41,586 bases of DNA. Source: Fibrobacter sp. Its GTDB lineage: Bacteria; Fibrobacterota; Fibrobacteria; Fibrobacterales; Fibrobacteraceae. Shown in pieces: positions 32,348 to 41,301 of this stretch. Location: positions 1-41,586 of the forward strand of contig JAFZOV010000021.1 in the NCBI GenBank assembly GCA_017550445.1. Direction: 5' to 3'. A program made the position numbers and the translations under genes. The first letter of the stretch is position 1. Each line of letters starts with the position of its first letter. A model generated the notes under the pieces. The model did no database searches. It worked only from the letters and a program-made list of their open reading frames with translations, and was not told the origin of the DNA.

Positions 32348-34174
32348 ATGAAGGTTTCGTTTACAAAGCTTGCTATGGTGACAACGCTCTCGCTTTCGGC
32401 GATGAGCTTTGCGCACCCTGATAGTTTGGTGCTTACGCCCCCGTTGGGTTGGAACAGCTGGAATGTGTTCCACGAAAACATCAATGAAAAGCAGATTCAG
32501 GAAATTGCCGATGCAATGGTGTCCTCCGGTTTGAAGGATGCCGGCTACATTTACCTGAACCTTGACGATAACTGGATGGATACCAAGCGCGATGCCAATG
32601 GCGACCTCCAGAACAATCCGAAGACATTCCCCAGCGGTATGAAGGCCATTGCCGATTACGTGCATGCAAAGGGCCTCAAGTTTGGCCTTTACGGCGACCG
32701 CGGCAAACGTACCTGCCACCATTACAACAGCAACTGGGATAGTCAAAGCGGTTCCAATGGTCACGAAGAACAGGATGCCAAGAAACTTGCCTCATGGGGC
32801 GTTGACTACTGGAAGTATGATAACTGCGATTCCGACCCGACCACCCAGGAAAAAGATTATACCGCCATGTCCAAGGCGCTCCGCAATTCCGGACGCGACA
32901 TCGTGTTCAGTATTTGTATGTGGGAATACAAGGAATGGATGCCTAAGATTGCTAACCTCTGGCGCACCACTTTCGATATCGGCCCCGAATGGATTTCTAC
33001 TTCCTGGTACCGAGGCGTTTATGAAATTATCGACGCCAACAATAAGTACTGGCAAATTGCAAAGCCCGGCCACTGGAATGACCCGGACATGCTCGAAGTG
33101 GGCAACAAGGGCCTCTCTTACGAAGAACAGAGATCCCAGATGACGATGTGGTCTATCATGGCCGCCCCCATCATGATCAGTTCCGACGTGCGCAATATGA
33201 GCAATGAGACCAAGGAACTCTACCTGAACAAGGACATGATTGCCATTAACCAGGACTCCTTGGGTGTTCAGGGTCACCGCATTTCTGACAAGAACGGCAA
33301 GCAGGTTTGGACTAAACCCTTGCAGAACGGCGATTTGGCCGTGGCTCTCCTCAACAACAATTCCTCTACCCAGACGGTTGAATGCAACTTTGCAGACCTT
33401 GGCGTAGAAGGCGAAGTGGAAGTTCGCGATGCCTGGAAAAAGAAGGACCTGGGCCCCGTTTCCCATGTTTCTATCGAACTCCCGGCTCACGGCTCGGCGC
33501 TGCTCCGCTTGGTTCTTAAGCCGGTTCCGCGTGAACCGTTCAAGGGTGAGCCTCTCGCCATTCCGGGTAAAATCGAAATGGAAGATTTCGACATTAGTGG
33601 GATAGGTCAGGGCAATGTCAGCTACAGCGAAAACGATTCCGAAGACCATGGCGCCGAAAGCAATGATGGCAAGAGCTATCGCGAAGGCACCGGAGTCGAT
33701 ATCTACAAGAAAGCGAACGGCTATATCGTCGGTTACAACCAGGCGGGCGAATGGCTCGAATACACCGTGAAGGTGGCAAAGACTGGTACTTACACCATGA
33801 AGGCCGCGGTGGCTTCTGCTAACAGTACCTCTAGTTTCAAACTTTCCATGGATGGTAAAGACATTACCGAAGAAATTTCTGTTCCGCAGGCAACCTCTGG
33901 CGAAGACAACTATGACGAATACAACGAAGTTGAAGCCAAGGTGGATTTGACCGAGGGCGAACATATTCTCCGCTTTACGGTAACCGGCGACTGGATGGAC
34001 ATTGACTACATCAAGTTCTGCGAAGGTGGAAGTTGTGAAACGACCGGAATCCGCCCGGCAGTAGCCGCAACGGTTCGTAGCGCTTCTTCTCCGCGCCTGC
34101 TCAAGAAGGGTAACGCACTCTTTATCGAGAAGAACGGTCTGCGCTTTGACCTCACGGGTCACCGTATCAAGTAA
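32348..34174 (+). CDS. GH27 alpha-galactosidase with CBM6
   Basis: This is a 608-residue exported enzyme, signal to about residue 22, with AAGGAG before the start. The GH27 barrel has PPLGWNSWN at the beginning, nucleophile D158 in DYWKYDNC and the acid/base region D245/D247 in HWNDPDMLE. It removes alpha-galactose from hemicelluloses such as galactomannan or decorated xylan. A C-terminal beta domain ends near residue 395. CBM6 spans about 398-558 and is nearly the same as the second CBM6 of the first GH43 (DHGAESN, GTGVDIYKKA, MDIDYIKF). The tail ends IEKNGLRFDLTGHRIK, shared with the GH5 enzyme rather than the FPm-1 type. Confidence 0.92.
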   Translation: MKVSFTKLAMVTTLSLSAMSFAHPDSLVLTPPLGWNSWNVFHENINEKQIQEIADAMVSSGLKDAGYIYLNLDDNWMDTKRDANGDLQNNPKTFPSGMKAIADYVHAKGLKFGLYGDRGKRTCHHYNSNWDSQSGSNGHEEQDAKKLASWGVDYWKYDNCDSDPTTQEKDYTAMSKALRNSGRDIVFSICMWEYKEWMPKIANLWRTTFDIGPEWISTSWYRGVYEIIDANNKYWQIAKPGHWNDPDMLEVGNKGLSYEEQRSQMTMWSIMAAPIMISSDVRNMSNETKELYLNKDMIAINQDSLGVQGHRISDKNGKQVWTKPLQNGDLAVALLNNNSSTQTVECNFADLGVEGEVEVRDAWKKKDLGPVSHVSIELPAHGSALLRLVLKPVPREPFKGEPLAIPGKIEMEDFDISGIGQGNVSYSENDSEDHGAESNDGKSYREGTGVDIYKKANGYIVGYNQAGEWLEYTVKVAKTGTYTMKAAVASANSTSSFKLSMDGKDITEEISVPQATSGEDNYDEYNEVEAKVDLTEGEHILRFTVTGDWMDIDYIKFCEGGSCETTGIRPAVAATVRSASSPRLLKKGNALFIEKNGLRFDLTGHRIK

Positions 34175-34218
34175 TAACGTTAAGTAATTCTCTCTAAAAA
34201 TTCTCCTAAGAAAAAGAG

Positions 34219-34248
34219 GCTCCGCTAGCGATAGCGGGGCTTTTTTTT
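34219..34248 (+). terminator. Terminator after the GH27 gene
   Basis: GCTCCGCTA (34219-34227) pairs with TAGCGGGGC (34232-34240), including one G-U pair, around GCGA, followed by eight Ts. Confidence 0.85.
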
Positions 34249-34272
34249 GTACGAAAATCGCGCTTTCAGCTT

Positions 34273-34342
34273 TTGAAATTTCTGCAAAAGTATTTGGTTT
34301 TGTAGGGGGTATTTTTCGCATTGCGGGATTTATCTTTATAAT
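34273..34342 (+). promoter_or_regulatory. Degenerate operator and promoter of the GH127 gene
   Basis: TTGAAATTTCTGCAA (34273-34287) matches the perfect operator at 11 of 15 positions. Its centre is 51 bp before TATCTTTA (34331-34338), the same spacing as in the clear cases. A separate TATAAT lies at 34337-34342. The spacing match is the main support, so this is a weaker case. Confidence 0.4.
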
Positions 34343-34376
34343 GGTGAACTGAGTGTTGGAAAAAGGATGGTATAAG

Positions 34377-37055
34377 ATGTTTGGAATCAATAAAAAACGG
34401 TTGGCTTGCGTGGCCCTTGCTGTGGTTGGAGGTCTTGCCACTCAAGGGTTTACGCAAGACCTGCTTTACCCTGATATGTTTTCGCTGGGCGATGTCCAGT
34501 TGCTTGGCGGCCCGCTTAAGGACCGTCAGGATTTGAACGTAGAAACGTTGCTTGCCTACGATACAGACAAATTAATTGCTCCGTTCTACGAAGAAGCGGG
34601 CATGAAGCCTAAAGCCAGCAAGTTTTCGAACTGGGCGGGCCTCGATGGCCACGTTTTAGGCCATTACTTGAGTGCGCTTGCCATGCAATATGCGGCAACG
34701 GGCGACGAAGAAATCAAGCAACGCCTGGAATATGTTTTGAGTGAACTCAAGACGATTCAAGACCAGAATTCCAAAGACAACAACTTCAAGGGCTACCTGA
34801 GTGGCGTACCGAACGGAAAGCAGATGTGGCTCAAGTTCAAGAGCGGAAACGCTGGCGCACAGAATGGTTATTGGGTGCCTTGGTATAACATTCACAAGAC
34901 TTTTGCAGGCCTTCGCGACGCTTACATTTATGCAGGCTACGAACAGGCAAAAACGATGTTCCTCGCCCTTTGCGACTGGGGCCTCACTATTACGGGTGGC
35001 CTCAATGACAACGCTATGGAATCCATGCTCGGCACGGAACACGGTGGCATGGCCGAAGTCTATGCCGATGCTTATGCGCTTACCAAACAAGACAAGTATT
35101 TGAAAGAGGCTAAGCGCTGGTCGCACAAGTGGCTTTTGAATGCCATGGCGGCAAGCAACGATAACCTCACCAATGTGCACGCCAATACGCAGGTGCCTAA
35201 AGTGGTGGGCTTTGCTCGTATTGCAGAACTCACCAACGATGCAACTTATGTGAAGGGCTCCGAGTACTTCTGGGACCGCGTGGTGAATAAGCGCAGCATT
35301 GCTATCGGTGGCAATAGCATTTCGGAACATTTCCCCTCTTTTGATAACCATAAGAAGTACGTGGAAGAACGTGAAGGACCGGAATCTTGCAACACGTACA
35401 ATATGCTTAAGCTGACCGAGCGCCTGTTCAATATGGATCATAGCGCCAAGCAGGCAGATTTCTACGAACGCGCTCTCTTTAACCATATTCTTTCGACGAT
35501 TCACCCCAAGCACGGTGGCTACGTGTACTTTACGCCTGCGCGCCCGCGCCATTACCGCGTGTATTCTAAGGTGAATGCGGCCATGTGGTGCTGCGTGGGT
35601 TCGGGCATGGAAAACCCCACCAAGTATTCGCAGTTTATTTATACCAAAGATGGTGACAATTTGTACGTAAACCTCTTTGCGGCATCAAGCTTGAACTGGC
35701 GCGACAAAAAGGTTCAAATCAAGCAAGAAACCGCATTCCCCAAGGGTGAATCGGCAAAGTTCACCGTGACAGGTAGCGGCAGCTTTGATTTCAAGGTACG
35801 TCACCCGTACTGGGTAAAAGAAGGCGAATTCAAGGTAATTGTAAACGGCGATACCGTCGTGAAAAAGTCTGACCCTTCGAGCTATGTTTCTGCAGGTAAA
35901 TCTTGGAAGACCGGTGACGTAATCGAGGTGCTGTTCCCCATGTACACGCATGTGGAAGAACTCCCGAATGTGTCTGATTATGTGGCGCTTTTGCATGGCC
36001 CGATTGTGCTCTCTGCGAAAACGGGAACCGCTAACTTGAACGGCCTCGTGGCCGATGATGGCCGCTGGAGTCATATTGCCTCGGGTGCGCTCGAATCGCT
36101 TGATCAGGCCCCTATGCTTGCGAGCAAGAAAGAAGATATTCCCTCAAAGGTGACTCCTGTAGCAGGCGAGCCCATGCACTTTAAGGCTCCGTACCTGTTC
36201 GCAAATCAGAAGGATGCGAACCTGCTGCTGGAACCCTTCTACGAAGTACACGATGCCCGCTACATGATGTACTGGATGGTGCTTACGGACCCCACGATTC
36301 TGGAGCGCCTGAAAAAGGAACAAGAAGAAGCCTTGGCGCTTGACGAAAAGACCATCGACAAGGTGGCCCCCGGCGAGCAGCAGCCTGAAGCAGACCATAA
36401 GATGCAGGAACGCAATTCTACCTCGGGCACGCACCAGGGCGAATTCTACCGCGATGCTGGCAAGTGCAGCGACGGTGATGGTGGTCTCATTAGCTACGAA
36501 TTCGAAACCAACAGCGAAGATTCCTTGAGTCTCATGGTTCGCTACTGGGGCAACGAAGGCTGCACACGCGTATTTGATATCAAGATCGACGACGAAAAGC
36601 TTGTGACTGAGACGATCTCGAACCGCTGGAAAAAGGACGAATTCGTGAATGTGACTTACCCGATTCCAGATAATATGGTAAAGGGCAAGAAGCTTGTGCG
36701 GATTTCGTTTACGGCAAATTCCGGCATGGTCGGCGGCATTTACAGCGTGCGCTTGCTGCGTAACAAGCCAAAGCCCGAAACGACGACGATTGCCACGAAG
36801 ACTGTCGCACGGCCCGATTTGCGGGCGCGAGTTTACGGCGGTGAATTGCAGATCGAGGCCGGTGCAGCACTTTCGCAGGGCTATACCGCACGAATCTACG
36901 GCATGAACGGTCGCTTGGTCAAGTCGCAGCCGCTTGCGGCGGGGCAGTCGAGTTTCAGCATCGGCCTTGGCGACATGCATGACGGAATGTACATCTTGAA
37001 AATCCAGCATGGCGGCTTTAGCTACGCGTCAACGATTTTCCGGAAGTCTGAATAG
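34377..37055 (+). CDS. GH127 beta-L-arabinofuranosidase-like enzyme with secretion-type tail
   Basis: This is an 892-residue exported protein starting at the ATG at 34377 (signal to about residue 26), with the DUF1680 / GH127 fold. The (alpha/alpha)6 barrel opens with MFSLGDVQLLGGPL. The Zn-Cys site is present: E336 and C338 in REGPESCNTYN, and C405/C406 in MWCCVGSGMENP, where the second cysteine pair supplies the nucleophile in HypBA1. A C-terminal beta domain (about 675-796) holds an extra disulfide-like pair. The last 85 residues (IYGMNGRLVKSQ, GMYILKIQHGG) resemble the type IX secretion sorting domain and are unlike the FPm-1 tails nearby. It releases L-arabinose. Confidence 0.92.
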   Translation: MFGINKKRLACVALAVVGGLATQGFTQDLLYPDMFSLGDVQLLGGPLKDRQDLNVETLLAYDTDKLIAPFYEEAGMKPKASKFSNWAGLDGHVLGHYLSALAMQYAATGDEEIKQRLEYVLSELKTIQDQNSKDNNFKGYLSGVPNGKQMWLKFKSGNAGAQNGYWVPWYNIHKTFAGLRDAYIYAGYEQAKTMFLALCDWGLTITGGLNDNAMESMLGTEHGGMAEVYADAYALTKQDKYLKEAKRWSHKWLLNAMAASNDNLTNVHANTQVPKVVGFARIAELTNDATYVKGSEYFWDRVVNKRSIAIGGNSISEHFPSFDNHKKYVEEREGPESCNTYNMLKLTERLFNMDHSAKQADFYERALFNHILSTIHPKHGGYVYFTPARPRHYRVYSKVNAAMWCCVGSGMENPTKYSQFIYTKDGDNLYVNLFAASSLNWRDKKVQIKQETAFPKGESAKFTVTGSGSFDFKVRHPYWVKEGEFKVIVNGDTVVKKSDPSSYVSAGKSWKTGDVIEVLFPMYTHVEELPNVSDYVALLHGPIVLSAKTGTANLNGLVADDGRWSHIASGALESLDQAPMLASKKEDIPSKVTPVAGEPMHFKAPYLFANQKDANLLLEPFYEVHDARYMMYWMVLTDPTILERLKKEQEEALALDEKTIDKVAPGEQQPEADHKMQERNSTSGTHQGEFYRDAGKCSDGDGGLISYEFETNSEDSLSLMVRYWGNEGCTRVFDIKIDDEKLVTETISNRWKKDEFVNVTYPIPDNMVKGKKLVRISFTANSGMVGGIYSVRLLRNKPKPETTTIATKTVARPDLRARVYGGELQIEAGAALSQGYTARIYGMNGRLVKSQPLAAGQSSFSIGLGDMHDGMYILKIQHGGFSYASTIFRKSE

Positions 37056-37153
37056 TCGTGTCATCCTGAGTGGAACGCAGTGGAATCTCTTTGACCACTT
37101 GGCAACTTGTTGCCTTAGTGGGCATGATCCTCGAATGGGGAGAAGGATCTCCC

Positions 37154-37218
37154 TTGACAACTTGTCAATGGAAACACTCTCTAGTGCGTTCCTTTTAGGG
37201 CGGCAAAAGGTAATTTTA
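37154..37218 (+). promoter_or_regulatory. Hemicellulase operator and promoter 5
   Basis: TTGACAACTTGTCAA (37154-37168) is a perfect palindrome with its centre 50 bp before TAATTTTA (37211-37218). A weak hairpin (CACT/AGTG) followed by TTTT lies in between. It drives the GH5 gene. Confidence 0.75.
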
Positions 37219-37254
37219 AATTGGTGTGAGTGGTGGTTTAAAGGTAGGTTTTTT

Positions 37255-38397
37255 ATGGTGTTTGGTTCTAAGGTCAGGCGCATTGCCTGTATCGCGTTGG
37301 CTGCTACAGTCTTTTCTGCGGTGAATTCGTTCGCCGTTACCAGTCAGTTCCGTGGCGTCAACTGGGCCGACAAGCGCGACAATTTCGTCTCTGACGTGCT
37401 CGTGCTTTCGGGCCTCAGCCTCTCTGACAATTATCAGTCTGCATCGGTTGTGGCAGAGCGCGTTATTGGGCAGTTTCAGGAACTGCTTGGCACGAACAGC
37501 GTGCGTATGCCGGTAAACGAGCCCACTGTTCTCAATGCTTTCGATATGTATTCGGGTGCGCTTGACGTTGCGCTCAAGCATGGCCGCTTGGTCATGGGCT
37601 ATTGGGGCCCCTCGCAGCCTTCGGGCCCGAGTAATATGGACAACTGGTGGAAAATGTGGGCCCAACTCGTCGAAAAATACGGTGAACATCCGAACGCCTA
37701 CTTTGAAATCATGAACGAACCGCACATGTACAACAAGGACCAGCTGCGCAATCTGTACGCAACTTGGCTGGAAAAGTTCCCGAATGTGCCGCGCGACCAT
37801 ATTTTGCTCGACGGTTCGGGAATGGCGCAGAACGTGCCCGACATTGCCGATGACCCGCGTTTTGAAGGTTGCCTGTTTGCCGTTCACGAATACACCTTCT
37901 GGAACATGAGTATCAATACCGAAGAAGGCTGGCGTAATAGCTTCAAGTATAAGGTGGGCAAGTATGTTGACCGTACTGTGTGTACAGAATGGGGTGGCGC
38001 AATGAGCCCTGGCGAAAAGGCAGGCGTTCGCTACGACTACATGGATTACAACTCTACTCCGACCAATTACTTTATGGCCTACATTCGCGGTATGTCTGAC
38101 CAGTTGCGCGAATGGGAAATGGGTAGCTTTTACTGGCCGGGCCTGCGCGATGGCGACTGGTACAGCATGACCAAGCGTTCGGGAGAAGGAGCGGACATTA
38201 AGCTCGAAGTCGTGAACCAGTCGGGCCTTGATCGCATGCAACATTCGTGGGCCGACACGGTTGCCGAACCCCAATCAATAAAAAGTGTTCGCAAAAATGT
38301 TCTCAAAAATTCGCAGTACTTGCGCGTCAAAGGAAGCAGGGCCTATATCGAAAAGAACGGCATGCGCTTTGATTTGACCGGACACCGCATTAAATAA
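37255..38397 (+). CDS. GH5 glycoside hydrolase, subfamily uncertain
   Basis: This is a 380-residue exported enzyme. The ATG at 37255 follows the promoter and opens a signal peptide (FGSKVRRIACIALAATVFS). Earlier in-frame starts lie upstream of the promoter and are rejected. Catalytic residues: acid/base E155 in YFEIMNEPHMY and nucleophile E245 in VCTEWGGAMSPG. The opening FRGVNWADKRDN and the VRMPVNEPTV segment are GH5-like, but I cannot place the subfamily. Candidates are enzymes acting on xylan, mannan or arabinoxylan. It has no CBM6 and ends with IEKNGMRFDLTGHRIK, shared with GH27. Confidence 0.88.
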   Translation: MVFGSKVRRIACIALAATVFSAVNSFAVTSQFRGVNWADKRDNFVSDVLVLSGLSLSDNYQSASVVAERVIGQFQELLGTNSVRMPVNEPTVLNAFDMYSGALDVALKHGRLVMGYWGPSQPSGPSNMDNWWKMWAQLVEKYGEHPNAYFEIMNEPHMYNKDQLRNLYATWLEKFPNVPRDHILLDGSGMAQNVPDIADDPRFEGCLFAVHEYTFWNMSINTEEGWRNSFKYKVGKYVDRTVCTEWGGAMSPGEKAGVRYDYMDYNSTPTNYFMAYIRGMSDQLREWEMGSFYWPGLRDGDWYSMTKRSGEGADIKLEVVNQSGLDRMQHSWADTVAEPQSIKSVRKNVLKNSQYLRVKGSRAYIEKNGMRFDLTGHRIK

Positions 38398-38408
38398 GCT
38401 ATTTGCTA

Positions 38409-38474
38409 TTGATAACTTGTCAATGCGAACTCCCTAAATGGGGGTTCATTTTTTATGCATAAAAGGTAATTTTC
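38409..38474 (+). promoter_or_regulatory. Hemicellulase operator and promoter 6
   Basis: TTGATAACTTGTCAA (38409-38423) has one mismatch to the palindrome. Its centre is 51 bp before TAATTTTC (38467-38474). A terminator hairpin (AACTCCC 38428-38434 with GGGGGTT 38440-38446, then Ts) lies in between and ends the GH5 transcript. Confidence 0.7.
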
Positions 38475-38505
38475 TTATTGGTGTGGAAAAAAAGTGAGGT
38501 TTCTT

Positions 38506-41136
38506 ATGGGTATTTCTAAAATACTTTCAAAAGTGGGTATCTGCTCCCTGGCTTTTGCCGGAGCGTCTCTGGCCGCGACTCAGGCAACATTTTATGTAGC
38601 TCCGGATGGAAGCGATTCTAATAAGGGTACCAAGGAGGCTCCCTTCAAAACCATTACGCAGGCGCAGAAGGCTGTGCGTGCCATTAATGGTTCTATGACC
38701 GGTGACATTGAAGTCATTCTTCGTGAAGGCACTTACGCGCTCCCCTCGACGGTGAATTTTACCGAGGCCGATGGCGGTAAAGATGGCCATTATGTGCGCT
38801 ATAAAGCTTACGAAGGCGAAATGCCTCTCATCACGGGCGGCATGGGCGTTACTGGTTGGACCATTCACGATGAAAAGAACAACATCTGGAAAGCCGAAGG
38901 CGTCGATGGTCGATTCCGTCAGCTGTATGTGAACGGCAAGAAGGCTGTTCGCGCTTGCTTCCCCAACGTGGTTGCTGCAGATGAGAAAGGCTCGGGCTCC
39001 TTTGACCACGATTTCGTGCGTCTTACGAAAGTGGACTCTACGGGTCGTGCCTTTGATGTTTCTGCGGACTACGTCAAGAATATCAAGAACATTGAAGATG
39101 TCGAAATCCACCTGATGATTGCCTGGTCCGAAAACATCTTGCGTTTGGAAAAGGCCGAGGTGAACGGTGGTACTGCAAAGCTCATTCCCAAGGATCCTGA
39201 ACGTACCAAACTATTCCACCGCGCATACCCCATGCTCGGTACAGCCTTCATGAGCGATCCCCCCAAGCAGCAGGTTTTCTATCTGGAAAACTCCTACGAT
39301 TTGCTTGACGCTCCGGGTGAATGGTACCTGGATGAAAAGAATCAAACGCTTTACTACAAGCCCCGTTCCGGCGAAAGCATGGGCACGGCCAATGTGGTTG
39401 CTCCCCGCCTCAATACCTTGTTCAATGTCTTAGGTAAAGATACCAAGAACAAAGTGGGCTATATGTCTTTCGAAGGCCTGAACTTTGCTCATTCCAACTA
39501 TACTCGCCCCAGCGAAGAAGGTTTCCTGGATTTGCAGGCAGGGAACTTTAATGTGGATGTCCTTCCGGATCCTGGTCGCGGAAACTGGGAAAAGCTGAAT
39601 AGTAACCAGTATTTGCTTTGGCGCCCCGATGCAGGTTTCCGTGTCGAAAACGCTCACCATTTCTTGGTCAAGAACTGCACCTTTACGCAGATGGCGGCAA
39701 CTGGTCTTGACTTTGTGTCGGGCACGAATGACGACGTCATCGAAGGCAACGTGTTCTATGAAAATGGCGCTGCAGGCATTATGCTTGGCAAGTTCTATCA
39801 GGACTCCACAACCGAAATTCATATCGCCTATAATCCGAGCGACAAGGAAGAAATCAGTACCCGCGATACCATTCGCAACAACCTCGTGACCAACGTGACC
39901 AACGAACACCAGGGTGCTGTGGGTATCGGTGCTGGCTATCCGCGTTATGTGGTGATTGAAAATAACGAAATTTCATACACTTATTATTCCGGTATTTCGG
40001 TGGGCTTTGGCTGGACCAAAGATCAAACAGCCATGACTAACAACCATATCAACAAAAATAACATTCACCATATTTCTCGCTTGCTTTGCGATTCCGGCCC
40101 GATCTATACGCTTTCGAACCAGGGTACCGGTAGCGAAATCAAGGAAAACTACATGCACGATTACGGTGCCTCCAAGTGGTCTGACTACTGGGTATTGCCC
40201 ATTTACTTGGATGAAGGCTCTAGCGGTTTCACGGTTGAAAATAATTCTTTTAGGAATTCTCCGAGTGGCGTAGGCCGCAATGCGGCGGGGCAGTACACTG
40301 AACGCAACAACGGCGGCTATATCGAATCTGTCGCGCAGGCTGCAGGACTCCAGGGTGAATTCAAAAATATCGGTGAAAAAATCAACAGCATTCCGCTGCC
40401 TGACTTTAATGGTGCTGTGACCCAGGAACCGTTCAAGGTTGGCTTCAGCATTCCGGGTGCCATTCAGGCCGAAGACTACGATGTGGGCGGACAGAGCGTC
40501 TCGTTCTATGACAAGGACTTCGTGAATGAAGGTAACGTCTATCGCGAAGACGGCGTGGATGTCGTTGGCCTCGGCTGCTCTGATACGCTCAATACTCAGG
40601 ACTGCAAGGGCTACGCTATCGGTTACACGCAGGCCGGTGAATGGGTGGAATACTCAGTGAACGTAATTCTCGCTAGCAAGTACGTGTTCCGTGCCAATGT
40701 GGCTAACGGACTTGAAGGCGGCAGCTTCCAGCTGTTCCTCGATGGCAAGGCAATCACCGATACTATCGTGGTGCCGCAGGGCGAAGACTGGAGTACTTAT
40801 GGATTTGTAGAAGGTGAGACTGAAAAAATTGAAAAGGGAGACCATGTGCTGCGCATCCTGTTTATAGGCAGCTACACGAACCTTGACTGGATTCAGTTCG
40901 CGCTCACCAAGGAAGAACTTACCGGAATTCGCAATGTAGCGTATAACGTGAACTTTATGCCGACGGCGGATCGTTCGCTTAAGGTGTACAACGCAAGCGG
41001 ACGCTTTATGGGTGGCGTCGAGCAGCGTGCAGGTCTCGCTCTCACCGAAACGCTGAAGGCCGCCGGATTCGCCCGCGGAATCTACATCGTGCGCGGATCC
41101 AGCCTCGCCAAAACCATCCGCGTGCAGCTTAAGTAG
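38506..41136 (+). CDS. Right-handed beta-helix glycosidase with CBM6 and FPm-1-type tail
   Basis: This is an 876-residue exported protein. The ATG at 38506 has GTGAGG upstream. An in-frame GTG twelve bases earlier is less likely. After the signal (to about residue 23) comes FYVAPDGSDSNKGTKEAPF, the usual opening of parallel beta-helix enzymes of the GH141 and GH120 kind, then repeated helix coils with N- and G-rich turns (NNDVIEGNVFYENGAAGIM-like). GH141 members include fucosidases and a xylanase, GH120 are beta-xylosidases, so the activity is open. A CBM6 lies at about 646-798 (IPGAIQAEDYDVGG) and an FPm-1-type tail at about 805-876 (LKVYNASGRFMGGVEQ). Confidence 0.87.
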   Translation: MGISKILSKVGICSLAFAGASLAATQATFYVAPDGSDSNKGTKEAPFKTITQAQKAVRAINGSMTGDIEVILREGTYALPSTVNFTEADGGKDGHYVRYKAYEGEMPLITGGMGVTGWTIHDEKNNIWKAEGVDGRFRQLYVNGKKAVRACFPNVVAADEKGSGSFDHDFVRLTKVDSTGRAFDVSADYVKNIKNIEDVEIHLMIAWSENILRLEKAEVNGGTAKLIPKDPERTKLFHRAYPMLGTAFMSDPPKQQVFYLENSYDLLDAPGEWYLDEKNQTLYYKPRSGESMGTANVVAPRLNTLFNVLGKDTKNKVGYMSFEGLNFAHSNYTRPSEEGFLDLQAGNFNVDVLPDPGRGNWEKLNSNQYLLWRPDAGFRVENAHHFLVKNCTFTQMAATGLDFVSGTNDDVIEGNVFYENGAAGIMLGKFYQDSTTEIHIAYNPSDKEEISTRDTIRNNLVTNVTNEHQGAVGIGAGYPRYVVIENNEISYTYYSGISVGFGWTKDQTAMTNNHINKNNIHHISRLLCDSGPIYTLSNQGTGSEIKENYMHDYGASKWSDYWVLPIYLDEGSSGFTVENNSFRNSPSGVGRNAAGQYTERNNGGYIESVAQAAGLQGEFKNIGEKINSIPLPDFNGAVTQEPFKVGFSIPGAIQAEDYDVGGQSVSFYDKDFVNEGNVYREDGVDVVGLGCSDTLNTQDCKGYAIGYTQAGEWVEYSVNVILASKYVFRANVANGLEGGSFQLFLDGKAITDTIVVPQGEDWSTYGFVEGETEKIEKGDHVLRILFIGSYTNLDWIQFALTKEELTGIRNVAYNVNFMPTADRSLKVYNASGRFMGGVEQRAGLALTETLKAAGFARGIYIVRGSSLAKTIRVQLK

Positions 41137-41160
41137 AAGATTACCTCTTTGTTAAAACCG

Positions 41161-41190
41161 AAAAACTCCACCAAGCTGGTGGAGTTTTTT
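41161..41190 (+). terminator. Terminator after the beta-helix gene
   Basis: AAAAACTCCACCA (41161-41173) and TGGTGGAGTTTTT (41177-41189) form a perfect 13-bp inverted repeat that ends in a T-run. Confidence 0.9.
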
Positions 41191-41204
41191 CGTTATCTAA
41201 TTCA

Positions 41205-41270
41205 TTGATAAAATGACAACACAAAATGCCCCCAAAGGCGGTTTTTTGCCTGTTTTGGGGGTTAATTTTA
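41205..41270 (+). promoter_or_regulatory. Hemicellulase operator and promoter 7
   Basis: TTGATAAAATGACAA (41205-41219) is a degenerate palindrome centred 51 bp before TAATTTTA (41263-41270). GCC-CCCAAA-GGC followed by six Ts lies between them. It drives the GH95 gene. Confidence 0.6.
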
Positions 41271-41301
41271 TAGTGGATGGTTTTAAAATTTAGGAGTTCT
41301 T

